64,000 nt of DNA, from the NCBI GenBank assembly GCA_018267955.1, contig JAFDXL010000005.1:186001-250000 (forward strand), read 5' to 3'. Positions 26,561-33,838 of this stretch are shown one piece after another. Each line of letters starts with the position of its first letter. The first letter of the stretch is position 1. The notes beneath the pieces were generated by a model. The model was not told the origin of the DNA. It saw only the letters and a program-made list of their open reading frames with translations, and did not search any database. A program made the translations under genes and the position numbers. The stretch comes from Bacteroidota bacterium (lineage in GTDB: Bacteria > Bacteroidota > Bacteroidia > Chitinophagales > Chitinophagaceae).

Positions 26561-26796
26561 AATTCCTTGTTGTAATCTTTAGTTTGGGAAGAGATTGTTT
26601 TCATAGCAATAAATCAAAGAACTTTCAGTACAAATTTACGACTATTCTGTAATTAAAACCAAAACAGGATTAGCCGGTTGATGGCATACTCATCCATCAT
26701 TCTACGCCATCTACCGACTAAAACCATTGCTTTATCGAAATATACTGGCTAACAAGGTTTTTCATTTTCTATCTTGGGCTTGCAAATTCGCCAGTT

Positions 26797-26922
26797 ATGA
26801 ATCATATCCGCCTTGCATTACAAAGGCATGCCAGTTATATAAAACGCTACCCTACAGCCATAGCTTTGGTACCTGCATTGGGCATGCATGGCTTTAACTT
26901 ATGGGGATTACAGAATTTTTAG
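26797..26922 (+). CDS. Possible small protein, 41 aa
   Basis: The frame from ATG 26797 to TAG 26922 encodes a basic helix (RLALQRHASYIKRYP) followed by a short hydrophobic segment (TAIALVPALGMHGFNLWGL). Codon choice resembles the nearby core genes. A near-consensus -7 element, TATCTTGG, lies at 26770-26777. It is too short to be certain; conservation in relatives would decide. Confidence 0.35.
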   Translation: MNHIRLALQRHASYIKRYPTAIALVPALGMHGFNLWGLQNF

Positions 26923-26935
26923 CCAACAAATAACC

Positions 26936-27307
26936 CTATACCGTTGCTTTGCCCGCAGTCATGCGGGTTAACTGCGCAAGGGAGTAGGCGCCTATGGCCA
27001 TTACTAAGTCGCGAACGGCTACATCCAGGAAATGGCCGCCTGCCAAAAGCTGCAATGCTATACAAATAAGCCAGATCATCACAATATAGACGCCTATCAG
27101 CGGGCGAATAAATACTACAATGCCGGCTATGATCTCTATAACGCCTACTATCTTCATAAACGTGGGTCCATCAAAAGGTATCAGTTTATTATTGAGGTAA
27201 TCTGCCCAATTGGTGAGGAGATTCGTAAATTTATCTAAACCTGCCACTATCGGCACAACGCCGTATGTAACCTTTAAGATGCTTTGAAGCTGTTTTACAG
27301 AAGCCAT
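26936..27307 (-). CDS. DoxX-like membrane protein, 123 aa
   Basis: Four hydrophobic spans and the DoxX-type start 'KVTYGVVPIVAGLDKFTNLLTNW' are seen, with 'FMKIVGVIEIIAGIVVFIRPLIG' in the middle. DoxX-family proteins are small inner-membrane proteins linked to redox stress. Transcription starts from the leftward half of a mirrored ECF-type promoter pair shared with the sigma factor gene, so it is likely a target of that sigma factor. Confidence 0.8.
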   Translation of the reverse strand: MASVKQLQSILKVTYGVVPIVAGLDKFTNLLTNWADYLNNKLIPFDGPTFMKIVGVIEIIAGIVVFIRPLIGVYIVMIWLICIALQLLAGGHFLDVAVRDLVMAIGAYSLAQLTRMTAGKATV

Positions 27308-27324
27308 AATATAGTTTTTGAAGA

Positions 27325-27353
27325 TTAGAGAAAGGCAACGGGAAAAGGTTACA
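27325..27353 (-). promoter_or_regulatory. ECF-type promoter of the DoxX-like gene
   Basis: Minus strand: GTAACC (27353-27348), 17 bases, TCTAAT (27330-27325). Start codon 17 bases on. Identical in layout to the rightward promoter at 27376-27404. Confidence 0.75.
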
Positions 27354-27385
27354 AAATGAACCCTGAAAAATTTTTGTAACCTTTT
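27344..27385. repeat. 14-base perfect inverted repeat at the divergent promoters
   Basis: AAAAGGTTACAAAA (27344-27357) and TTTTGTAACCTTTT (27372-27385), separated by 14 bases. The arms contain the -35 elements of both promoters. Confidence 0.9.
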
Positions 27386-27404
27386 TTGTGTTCCTACATC
27401 TAAT
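27376..27404 (+). promoter_or_regulatory. ECF-type promoter of the sigma factor gene
   Basis: GTAACC (27376-27381), 17 bases, TCTAAT (27399-27404). The ATG follows after only 5 bases, so the message should be nearly leaderless. Autoregulation by the sigma factor is inferred. Confidence 0.75.
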
Positions 27405-27409
27405 AACTA

Positions 27410-28069
27410 ATGACAACACATTTTACTGCGCTGCCAGGGCAAATACCTGATGAAGAGATCATCCGGGAAATACAGAACGGGGCAACGAGGCCTTTTGAGA
27501 TCATCATCCGCCGATATAACCAAAAGCTGTACCGGGTAGGCATGTCGATACTGAACAACGATACTGAAGCAGAAGATGCCATGCAAAGCGCTTATATACA
27601 TGCGTACGAACACCTGCACCAGTTTGAGAAACGTGCGGCCTTTGGCACATGGCTTACACGCATTATGATCAATGAATGCTATGCGATACGAAGGAAACAG
27701 CAAGCTGAAAAAGAAAAACTGCAATTATCCAATAATGATACCAGCATGAATACGCCAGCAAATGCATTGGTAAATAAGGAGCTGAAAGCGATACTGGAAA
27801 ACGCGATAGCACGCCTGCCTGAAAAATACCGGATGGTCTTTGTGTTAAGAGAGATAGAGCATCTTTCTGTGAAAGAAACATCAGATATACTGAGCCTGGA
27901 ACAATCGAATATCAAAGTGCGGCTCAACAGGGCAAAAACAATGCTCAAAGAAAACCTCAGCGGCTATATGAAAGATCATGTGTATGATTTTCATCTCAGC
28001 CGCTGCGATAGCATGGTAGATCGTGTAATGAGCCAGCTGATAGTAACGGGTGGTAACAACAGCCAGTAA
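27410..28069 (+). CDS. ECF sigma factor, 219 aa
   Basis: Sigma region 2 spans about residues 25-95 ('FEIIIRRYNQKLYRVGMSIL', AEDAMQSAYIHAYEHL, FGTWLTRIMINECY) and region 4 about 130-185 (LPEKYRMVFVLREIEHLSVKETSDILSLEQSNIKVRLNRAK). It directs RNA polymerase to a special promoter class. No anti-sigma gene is adjacent; the next gene is a tiny Pro-rich lipoprotein. The C-terminal 35 residues (…HLSRCDSMVDRVMSQLI) resemble the tail of other Bacteroidota sigma-E-type proteins and might sense a signal. The gene is divergent from a DoxX-like gene with a mirrored promoter. Confidence 0.92.
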   Translation: MTTHFTALPGQIPDEEIIREIQNGATRPFEIIIRRYNQKLYRVGMSILNNDTEAEDAMQSAYIHAYEHLHQFEKRAAFGTWLTRIMINECYAIRRKQQAEKEKLQLSNNDTSMNTPANALVNKELKAILENAIARLPEKYRMVFVLREIEHLSVKETSDILSLEQSNIKVRLNRAKTMLKENLSGYMKDHVYDFHLSRCDSMVDRVMSQLIVTGGNNSQ

Positions 28070-28119
28070 ACTATAACAAGTGGTGGTTTAATTTTTGTGT
28101 TACTCTACACAAAAGGATT

Positions 28120-28272
28120 ATGAAGAATTTGATTTTAGTTTTCTGCCTGGCTGCGGCAACTATGGTTTCCTGTGGCCCACCAAGACATTTACCCCCGGGG
28201 CCTCCTCCACCACCGCCGGGTGCTCCTGTACCACCAACACCGCCAACACCACCGCCACCGCCGGGACGTTAA
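28120..28272 (+). CDS. Tiny proline-rich lipoprotein, 50 aa
   Basis: The reading frame MKNLILVFCLAAATMVSC is a lipoprotein signal with lipidated Cys18. The mature 33 residues are mostly Pro and Gly (GPPRHLPPGPPPPPPGAP, then VPPTPPTPPPPPGR). It lies 50 bases after the ECF sigma gene and is followed at once by a strong terminator, so it is a real expressed unit. A longer frame across the same DNA is not credible. The Pro-rich chain could span or tether in the periplasm; function unknown. Confidence 0.75.
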   Translation: MKNLILVFCLAAATMVSCGPPRHLPPGPPPPPPGAPVPPTPPTPPPPPGR

Positions 28273-28273
28273 T

Positions 28274-28306
28274 AAAAATACCCCTTGCAAAACAAGGGGT
28301 ATTTTT
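28274..28306 (+). terminator. Terminator after the proline-rich lipoprotein
   Basis: AAAATACCCCTTG-CAAAA-CAAGGGGTATTTTT, a 12-13 base stem with T tract, 1 base after the stop. Confidence 0.9.
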
Positions 28307-28308
28307 AT

Positions 28309-28376
28309 TTGTCGCAAAACACCTTTTTATAGCCGTGAACGACACCCGACTTTACTAGCTATACGACGTAGGTTTG
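28309..28376 (+). promoter_or_regulatory. Operator plus -7 element, site A
   Basis: Operator 28309-28336 (TTGTCGCAAAA…CTTTTTATAGCCGT) lies exactly 32 bases before TAGGTTTG (28369-28376). No TTTG is seen at -33, which fits an activator-dependent promoter. Same layout as sites B and C. Confidence 0.8.
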
Positions 28377-28392
28377 TGCAGACAAACTATAC

Positions 28393-28899
28393 ATGATGAA
28401 CAAAAATGAACTCATAGTACAGATGGAAGCAATTACCGAAGAGCTGCAGGAGATACTGGGGCGATTTACCGAAGAACAATTGAATACAATTACCACAGCC
28501 AGCGGGTGGACAGCCGGGCAAATAGCAGAACACATTGCTAAAAGCGCAGCCGGCGAGGTACTGTACGGCAATACCGCAACCACCAACAGGCCACCGGAAG
28601 AAAAGCTGCCGGCAATTCGTGAACTATTCCTGAACCATGACCTGAAGTTTAATGCTGCAGAAAGATTATTGCCGGGAGAGGGACCGTATAAAAAAGAACA
28701 AGTATCTGCCATAATCGATAATGCCTTCCGCGAGCTGAAGGGTGCAGCGTGGGCACTATACCTCGACGCCACCTGTACCGACAGGGAAGTTGGCATGTTT
28801 GGCCAGCTTACTCGCTACGAATGGATAGGCCTGATACTGGTGCATACACAAAGGCATATACAACAGCTAATGAATGTGTATGCTTTGCTAAATACCTAG
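28393..28899 (+). CDS. DinB-superfamily protein, 168 aa
   Basis: A four-helix protein with the DinB pattern: 'ASGWTAGQIAEHIAKSAAGE' (first metal His near residue 48) and 'EWIGLILVHTQRHIQQLMNVYALL' at the end with HTQRH, the last-helix His pair. Its promoter has operator A, so it probably belongs to the regulon of the GlxA/AraC-type regulator at 30203-31183. Members often act in thiol or stress chemistry; the substrate is unknown. Confidence 0.85.
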   Translation: MMNKNELIVQMEAITEELQEILGRFTEEQLNTITTASGWTAGQIAEHIAKSAAGEVLYGNTATTNRPPEEKLPAIRELFLNHDLKFNAAERLLPGEGPYKKEQVSAIIDNAFRELKGAAWALYLDATCTDREVGMFGQLTRYEWIGLILVHTQRHIQQLMNVYALLNT

Positions 28900-28947
28900 A
28901 CGCATATGACGACCTGGTGTAGTGATGTATTTCCTTATCTTGCAATT

Positions 28948-29316
28948 ATGTCACCGAAAGAAGTTGTAATACAGTGGGTAGATGCATTTAACCGTGCAGA
29001 TGCGGAAGCATTATCGAACCTGTATGCAGAAAATGCTATCAACCATCAAATGCCCAATGAGCCTATTGTTGGCAAAGCAGCTATCAAACAAATGTTTGCC
29101 GGAGAATTTGCTGCCGCACCTGAAATGCACTGCATACCGGTACAGATAATTGCAGAAGGCGACTGGGCGGTGCTGGAATGGAAAGACCCAAAGGACTTCA
29201 ACGGCTGCGGATTCTTTGAAGTAAAAAATGGACTGATACAAACGCAACGCGGCTACTGGGATAAACTAAAATTCTTTAAGCTATACGATATACAACCTTC
29301 TGATAATGCTTTTTGA
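28948..29316 (+). CDS. SnoaL/NTF2-like protein, 122 aa
   Basis: The ATG at 28948 starts the family N-terminus (SPKEVVIQWVDAFNRADAEALSNLYAENAINH). The cone-shaped SnoaL/NTF2 fold is supported by 'IVGKAAIKQMFAGEF' and the alternating strands 'CIPVQIIAEGDWAVLEW', 'GCGFFEVKNGLIQTQRGYWDKLKF'. These are ligand-binding or isomerase-type proteins. It overlaps the next gene by 11 bases and lies 48 bases after the DinB gene, so it may be read from operator A. Confidence 0.8.
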   Translation: MSPKEVVIQWVDAFNRADAEALSNLYAENAINHQMPNEPIVGKAAIKQMFAGEFAAAPEMHCIPVQIIAEGDWAVLEWKDPKDFNGCGFFEVKNGLIQTQRGYWDKLKFFKLYDIQPSDNAF

Positions 29317-29740
29317 CCCGGATAATGCAGTAAATAAACTTTGCGCAGAAGGCATGGAGATGGAGGGCAAGGGTGAACTTACCGCATCGCTGCAATTATT
29401 TACCAGGGCATGGGATCTTGCAGGTAATGATGCCGAAAAGTTTATAGCAGCACATTACCTTGCCCGCAGACAGGAAGATATTGCCGGCAAACTCTACTGG
29501 GATACTATTGCTTTGACACATGCACAAAAAGTAACCGACACCTCAGTCAAAGGTGCACTGCCATCACTACACCTGAATATAGGCAAGTGCTATGAAGACC
29601 TGGGCAAGTATGATCTTGCATCGGAACATTATACGCAGGCGCTTGCCTATGCAAATGAACTTGGGAATGACGGTTATGGAAGTATGATACGTAAGGGAAT
29701 AAAGAAGGGAATAGAAAGAATAAAAGATGCTACTCTTTAG
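29306..29740 (+). CDS. TPR-like protein, 144 aa
   Basis: Tetratricopeptide-type helix pairs are visible: 'GMEMEGKGELTASLQLFTRAWDLAG' near residue 16-40 and 'LHLNIGKCYEDLGKYDLASEHYTQALAYANEL' near 88-120. It should mediate protein contacts. It starts inside the end of the SnoaL-like gene (11-base overlap) and its last 11 bases overlap the 3' end of a convergent gene. Confidence 0.75.
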   Translation: MLFDPDNAVNKLCAEGMEMEGKGELTASLQLFTRAWDLAGNDAEKFIAAHYLARRQEDIAGKLYWDTIALTHAQKVTDTSVKGALPSLHLNIGKCYEDLGKYDLASEHYTQALAYANELGNDGYGSMIRKGIKKGIERIKDATL

Positions 29741-29957
29741 TGATCACAAAATACTTGCCTTTTGATTTGCCGAGCTTGCATTTTACTTTTTCGATAGCGA
29801 TGGCTAGCTGCCCGTCTTCCTTTACAGGCTCGTAGGTTACCATTTCCTGCGCACCGCCGAATTCCTCATCTTCGTGGTTGAATTTGACTACAAAATGGCT
29901 GTAGCCATTGTCCAGGAGTTCCTGGCACATACTTGTTGAAAGTGTTTTCAGTTTCAT
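29730..29957 (-). CDS. Conserved-looking small protein, 75 aa
   Basis: I start at MKLKTLSTSMCQ (29957). The sequence is a mixed alpha/beta chain with 'GYSHFVVKFNHEDEEFG', 'TYEPVKEDGQLAIAIEKVKCKL'. No family recognised. It is convergent with the TPR gene and shares 11 bases with its end. Confidence 0.55.
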   Translation of the reverse strand: MKLKTLSTSMCQELLDNGYSHFVVKFNHEDEEFGGAQEMVTYEPVKEDGQLAIAIEKVKCKLGKSKGKYFVITKE

Positions 29958-30152
29958 GTTGGCTTTTTTGCGTGAACAATTCAATATGCCTTTAAAAAGC
30001 CTTGTCGGGGGCTGCTATGTGGCTACATAGCTGTGCGTGTTAACTACTTTACGCAAAGTAAAAAATCATCTGACGAATGAAATAAAATAAAGTACCCTTA
30101 CCTCATGAAGGTACAAACAAAAAGGTGTCTTTCCTAATATTATTTAATAATT

Positions 30153-30178
30153 AAGCCTGTGTAAACACAGGCTTTTAT
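30153..30178. terminator. Terminator below the AraC-type regulator
   Basis: AAGCCTGTG-TAAA-CACAGGCTT, followed by TTATTTT on the plus strand and an AT-rich run on the minus strand. It can serve the leftward regulator gene, although the better T tract is on the plus strand. Confidence 0.6.
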
Positions 30179-30202
30179 TTTACTACTCTATGTATCAGAT
30201 TG

Positions 30203-31183
30203 TTAGTTCTGGGCATACAATCTGTTATATTTATTTCGATAGTCGAGCGGGCTAAGGCCGGTGATGCGCTTGAATGTAGAACGGAAGGCTTTAGGATCTG
30301 TATAGCCAACATTGTACATCACTTCCGTAACATTATCGCGAGAAGATTCGAGGCTGGCTTTAGCGGCTTCTACCTTTACACGCTGCATATATTCCGTTAC
30401 TGTGTTATCTGTAGCCTTCTTGAACCTGCGTTCGAAATTGCGCCTGCCTATTGCAAACATATTGGTAAGCTGATCTACCGTAATGCGCTCCTGGTAGTTC
30501 TTTTCGATGTATTCCTGCGCTTTGCGTATTGGTTCATCCTCATGATCTTTCTGGCCCTGGAATATCATAAAGGATGCCTGGCTATCGCGTTCTATTTCTA
30601 TGGCAAACACCTTGGCGCACATAACGGCCATGTCGTGGCCTGCGTACTTCTCTACCAGGTGCAGTATCAGGTTGAGGTAAGAAAAAGCACCACCGCTTGA
30701 ATACAAACCTTTCTCGAAGGTGATGATCTTTTCTGTAACCAAATCTACCTCGGGGAACATCTTACGGAATTCGTTGGCAGCTACCCAGTGTGTTGCACAC
30801 TTCATACCATTGAGCAAACCCGTAGACGCCAGCAGGAATGCACCGAGGCAAAGGCTGGCCACTTCTGCACCGCCTTTGTATTGCTTAATGATCCACGGGA
30901 TAAATTCATTATTCTCTTCTATTGCCTTTTGCAAGTCGCCATCAATAGCAGGTATGATGATGAGATTGGTTTTCTTCACCTCGCTCACCAGCTTATTGGC
31001 ATTCACGGTAAAGAGGCCCCCGCTCACTTTTGTTTGCGGTTCAATACCCACCAGTTCTATCTTAAAAAGCGGTGCGCCACCTTTCATTTTCACAAACTGG
31101 TTTACCTGTGCAAACAATTGCCTGGAGCCTTCGAGGCTCGCCAGTATAGCGCCTTTGGGAATGAGAATTGAAATATGTACCAT
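30203..31183 (-). CDS. GlxA-family AraC-type transcriptional regulator, 326 aa
   Basis: Start set at 31183 (MVHISILIPKGAILAS), because its -7 element TACATTTG lies at 31189-31196. A DJ-1/PfpI-like sensor domain covers residues 1-190, with Cys112 at the nucleophile-elbow position (VASLCLGAFLLASTG). Two HTH motifs of AraC type fill about 220-320 (ITVDQLTNMFAIGRRNFERRF and 'NVTEVMYNVGYTDPKAFRSTF'). It is divergent from a ligand-binding-type gene; the gap holds operator B. It is the best candidate to bind operators A, B and C. Confidence 0.92.
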   Translation of the reverse strand: MVHISILIPKGAILASLEGSRQLFAQVNQFVKMKGGAPLFKIELVGIEPQTKVSGGLFTVNANKLVSEVKKTNLIIIPAIDGDLQKAIEENNEFIPWIIKQYKGGAEVASLCLGAFLLASTGLLNGMKCATHWVAANEFRKMFPEVDLVTEKIITFEKGLYSSGGAFSYLNLILHLVEKYAGHDMAVMCAKVFAIEIERDSQASFMIFQGQKDHEDEPIRKAQEYIEKNYQERITVDQLTNMFAIGRRNFERRFKKATDNTVTEYMQRVKVEAAKASLESSRDNVTEVMYNVGYTDPKAFRSTFKRITGLSPLDYRNKYNRLYAQN

Positions 31184-31188
31184 AATGT

Positions 31189-31196
31189 CAAATGTA
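31189..31196 (-). promoter_or_regulatory. -7 element of the AraC-type regulator
   Basis: Minus-strand TACATTTG ends 5 bases before the ATG, predicting a leaderless message. Operator B starts 10 bases upstream of it, so autoregulation is likely. Confidence 0.6.
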
Positions 31197-31206
31197 AATA
31201 ATGTGT

Positions 31207-31275
31207 TTGTCGCAACCAACCCCTTTTATTGCCGTAAACACCCCCTTTGTTTGCATCGGGGCGGTTATAGCTTTG
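31207..31275 (+). promoter_or_regulatory. Operator plus -7 element, site B
   Basis: Operator 31207-31235 (TTGTCGCAACC…CTTTTATTGCCGT, one base longer than A and C) lies 32 bases before TAGCTTTG (31268-31275). A TTTG at 31246-31249 gives a partial -33 element. Confidence 0.8.
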
Positions 31276-31294
31276 TGTTAGAAATCTATAAGCG

Positions 31295-31708
31295 ATGCAT
31301 CAGCTACATATACAACAAGATATACAACTCATGTATGTACAGGCAACGTCCTTTCCGCAGGGAATTATGGATGCTTTCAATAAATTAAAAAATTTACTGC
31401 CGGATGCAGATAACCGAACCTACTATGGTATCTCTTACCCGGTAAACGGAAGCATTGTATATAAAGCGGCCACGGAAGAATTATCCGGTGAAGAAGCACA
31501 ACAATATGGATGTGAACTGTTTATAGCCAGGGCAGGCAATTACATAGCTGAATTGCTGCATGACTGGAAGAAAGACGAAACCGCAATTGGCAAGACCTTT
31601 CAACTACTACTGGCGCACCCGGGGATAGACCTTAAAGGCGCCTGTATAGAAAAATATACAGACGATGATGTACTCTGCATGGTAAGGCTTGCAGACCTGG
31701 AAGATTGA
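31295..31708 (+). CDS. GyrI-like effector-binding-type protein, 137 aa
   Basis: The layout fits the GyrI/effector-binding fold: an initial strand 'DIQLMYVQATSFPQGIMDAFNKL', 'YYGISYPVNGSIVYKAATEEL', 'CELFIARAGNYIAELLHDW' and the ending 'ACIEKYTDDDVLCMVRL'. Such stand-alone domains bind small molecules. It is first in a run with two VOC proteins under operator B. I am moderately sure of the fold and not of any ligand. Confidence 0.65.
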   Translation: MHQLHIQQDIQLMYVQATSFPQGIMDAFNKLKNLLPDADNRTYYGISYPVNGSIVYKAATEELSGEEAQQYGCELFIARAGNYIAELLHDWKKDETAIGKTFQLLLAHPGIDLKGACIEKYTDDDVLCMVRLADLED

Positions 31709-31730
31709 TAACCCTTTAAAAGACAAGACG

Positions 31731-32156
31731 ATGGCTATAGTGAACCCCTATTTGAACTTTAATGGAAATACAGAAGAAGCATTTGACTTTTACAGATCGG
31801 TATTTGGCCACGACTATTGCAATATCATCCGTTATAAAGACCTGCCGGATGGCATACCTGACCCCTGCGGCGATAAGGAAAGCATTATGCATATATCGCT
31901 GCCGGTAAGCAAAGAGACCATCCTCATGGGCAGCGACCGGCCATCATCACTGGGGCCTGTACAAAACGGCAACAACTTCTTTATATCCATACAAGGAGAA
32001 AGCGAAGCAGAAACAAAAAGGATCTTCAGGGCGTTATCAGAAGGTGGCACTATCGTAACCCCGCTGGAACGCGCATTCTGGGGCGCTATTTTCGGAATGC
32101 TTACCGATAAGTTCGGCGTGCAATGGATGATCAATTATCAACAACATCTTTTTTAA
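31731..32156 (+). CDS. VOC-family protein (PhnB-like), 141 aa
   Basis: ATG 31731 starts 'MAIVNPYLNFNGNTEEAFDFYRSVFG', the standard first strand-helix of the PhnB-type glyoxalase/VOC fold. 'IMHISLPVSKETILMGSD' and 'RAFWGAIFGMLTDKFGVQWMINY' are the remaining family marks. Metal residues of true glyoxalase are not complete, as usual for PhnB-like members. It is second in the operator B transcript and a sequence relative of the next gene. Confidence 0.88.
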   Translation: MAIVNPYLNFNGNTEEAFDFYRSVFGHDYCNIIRYKDLPDGIPDPCGDKESIMHISLPVSKETILMGSDRPSSLGPVQNGNNFFISIQGESEAETKRIFRALSEGGTIVTPLERAFWGAIFGMLTDKFGVQWMINYQQHLF

Positions 32157-32177
32157 TCAATCATAAAACCAAAAACA

Positions 32178-32597
32178 ATGACAACAGTAAATGCTTATGT
32201 AAACTACAACGGACGTTGCCAGGAAGCGATGAATTTTTACAAAGAGAACCTCGGCGGCGAGCTGAACATTATGCTTGTGGGCGATACCCCATTAAAAGAA
32301 ATGTGCCCGCCCTCCATGGAAAACCAGGTAGCACATTCGATGCTTGTAAAAGGTAGCTTTGTACTCATGGGCACAGATATGACGCCACCAGAAGGGTATA
32401 CAAAAGGAAATGACATTGCATTATCTGTTAACTGCAGCAGCGAAGAAGAGATCAACGATTTCTATAACAAACTATCTGCCGGCGGAAAGATCATAGACCC
32501 GATGAAACAACAATTCTGGGGTGCATTATTTGGTGTTGTCGCTGATAAATTTGGCATCGTGTGGATGCTTAACTTCGACAAAAACATGCAACAATAA
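32178..32597 (+). CDS. VOC-family protein (PhnB-like), 139 aa
   Basis: A second PhnB-like VOC protein, with 'TVNAYVNYNGRCQEAMNFYKENLGG', 'MENQVAHSMLVKGSFVLMGTD' and 'FWGALFGVVADKFGIVWMLNF'. It lies 21 bases after the first and is probably a tandem duplicate that has diverged. No enzymatic activity can be claimed. Confidence 0.88.
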   Translation: MTTVNAYVNYNGRCQEAMNFYKENLGGELNIMLVGDTPLKEMCPPSMENQVAHSMLVKGSFVLMGTDMTPPEGYTKGNDIALSVNCSSEEEINDFYNKLSAGGKIIDPMKQQFWGALFGVVADKFGIVWMLNFDKNMQQ

Positions 32598-32678
32598 AAA
32601 TGAAGTTCAGAACCACCATAAAGCAAACAGGAAAGAACACCACCGGTATAGAAGTACCGGTGGCTATTGCAAAATAAA

Positions 32679-32746
32679 TTGTCGCAAACTACCCTTTTAT
32701 AGCCGTAGCAGTACCTCACAGACGCAAAATACCCGTAGTATCTTTG
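32679..32746 (+). promoter_or_regulatory. Operator plus -7 element, site C
   Basis: Operator 32679-32706 (TTGTCGCAAAC…CTTTTATAGCCGT) lies exactly 32 bases before TATCTTTG (32739-32746). No -33 TTTG is seen. The ATG at 32787 is 40 bases on. Confidence 0.8.
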
Positions 32747-32786
32747 TAATAACAATTAAACAATTTAAAAACAAAATTTAAAAGTT

Positions 32787-33173
32787 ATGAAAACAAAGAG
32801 AACGAAGGCGATCTACTGGATAGCAACCATCATCTTTGCGCTGTTAATAATTATGGATGGCATGGGCGGCGTTAGTCGTGCCGAAGCCGGGCAGGAAGTA
32901 ATGAGGCATCTTGGCTACCCTATGTATGTGCTGACCATATTTGGTGTAGCCAAGCTGCTTGCTGCCGTAGCTATTTTGCAGGACAGGTTTATCACCATCA
33001 AAGAATGGGCGTATGCGGGGCTAGCGTTCAATTTCATCGGTGCATTTGCGTCCCGTGCTTTTGCAGGTGATGGAGGTATGCTGCTAATATTTCCGCTGAT
33101 CATATTGGCGATCATGTTCCTTGTATACTATACATGGAAGCGCTACGAGCAGTATAAACCCGCAAACATATAA
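32787..33173 (+). CDS. DoxX-like membrane protein, 128 aa
   Basis: Four spans with the DoxX-like pattern: 'KAIYWIATIIFALLIIMDGMGG', 'HLGYPMYVLTIFGVAKLLAAVAIL', 'IKEWAYAGLAFNFIGAFASRA'. It is first in the operator C transcript and is a clear paralogue of the next gene (shared 'LGYP', 'GVAKLLA/GIAKILG', 'KEWAYAG'). Confidence 0.85.
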   Translation: MKTKRTKAIYWIATIIFALLIIMDGMGGVSRAEAGQEVMRHLGYPMYVLTIFGVAKLLAAVAILQDRFITIKEWAYAGLAFNFIGAFASRAFAGDGGMLLIFPLIILAIMFLVYYTWKRYEQYKPANI

Positions 33174-33208
33174 ATCAGAAATAACCAAACAATAAAAACT
33201 AAATAAAC

Positions 33209-33601
33209 ATGAAAAAGACAAAGATCGCTTACTGGATCATCACCATTTTGTTTGCAGGGTTTATGCTGTTCTCCGCGATACCTGATGCATTAAATACAGC
33301 CGATGCGCAGGCATTTATGAATGGCAAGCTTGGCTATCCTAATTACATCAGTCCGTTCCTGGGCATAGCTAAGATATTGGGCGCTATAGCTATACTGATA
33401 CCGGGTTTTCCACGCATTAAGGAATGGGCGTACGCAGGATTGATATTCGACTTGCTGGGCGCTACCTATTCCATCGTTTCAAGCGGAGATAATGGTAGCG
33501 GACTGGCTTTTATGACCGTTATCATTGCCGTTGGCTTTACCTCTTATGCTTTGTATCATAAAGTAAACAAACCGGTTTTATCATTAGCTGTTAAAGTATG
33601 A
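33209..33601 (+). CDS. DoxX-like membrane protein, 130 aa
   Basis: A tandem paralogue of the preceding protein, with 'KIAYWIITILFAGFMLFSAIPD', 'LGYPNYISPFLGIAKILGAIAILIPG' and 'RIKEWAYAGLIFDLLGATYS'. Its stop overlaps the next start (ATGA at 33598). Inner-membrane location; function in redox or detoxification is suggested only by family. Confidence 0.85.
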   Translation: MKKTKIAYWIITILFAGFMLFSAIPDALNTADAQAFMNGKLGYPNYISPFLGIAKILGAIAILIPGFPRIKEWAYAGLIFDLLGATYSIVSSGDNGSGLAFMTVIIAVGFTSYALYHKVNKPVLSLAVKV

Positions 33602-33810
33602 TAGAAGTTTTTAAAACCAATGTTCGGGAAGCAGGTGCATCCATGCTACTGGTGCAGAAGCTTCTCGAACATTATCCCAAAGGCAGGATCAGCTTTGACC
33701 TGGACGACTGTGACCGCATCCTGAGGATCGAACAGAAAGATGTTTGCCCTCAAAAGGTGTCGGCAGTGCTGGCTGAGCTTGGCTACCTCTGCGAAGTGCT
33801 GGAGGATTAA
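33598..33810 (+). CDS. Small soluble protein, 70 aa
   Basis: Translationally coupled to the DoxX-like gene by ATGA overlap. The beta-alpha-beta pattern 'MIEVFKTNVREAGASMLLVQKLLEHYP', 'RISFDLDDCDRILRIE', 'VSAVLAELGYLCEVLED' is that of a ferredoxin-like fold as in heavy-metal-associated proteins, but the CxxC motif is absent. Function unknown. It closes the operator C operon, before a terminator. Confidence 0.7.
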   Translation: MIEVFKTNVREAGASMLLVQKLLEHYPKGRISFDLDDCDRILRIEQKDVCPQKVSAVLAELGYLCEVLED

Positions 33811-33838
33811 TGCTACACCCCAAACTATACTGCCAAGG

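Larger units (their letters stand above)
26337..26935. other. 599-base convergent intergenic region with phased repeats and a small ORF
   Basis: It holds two clusters of three 10-base repeats (26421-26450 and 26531-26560) and a 41-codon ORF (26797-26922). Both flanking longer genes end here, so these elements must serve something inside the gap. Confidence 0.6.

Noticed and set aside
28095-28358. 87-codon frame overlapping the proline-rich lipoprotein
   Set aside because: It runs through a strong terminator and operator A; the lipoprotein frame has a signal peptide and ends just before the terminator.
30200-31388. Long rightward frames over the AraC-type gene
   Set aside because: The opposite strand has clear DJ-1 and AraC motifs over the same bases; these frames are shadows.
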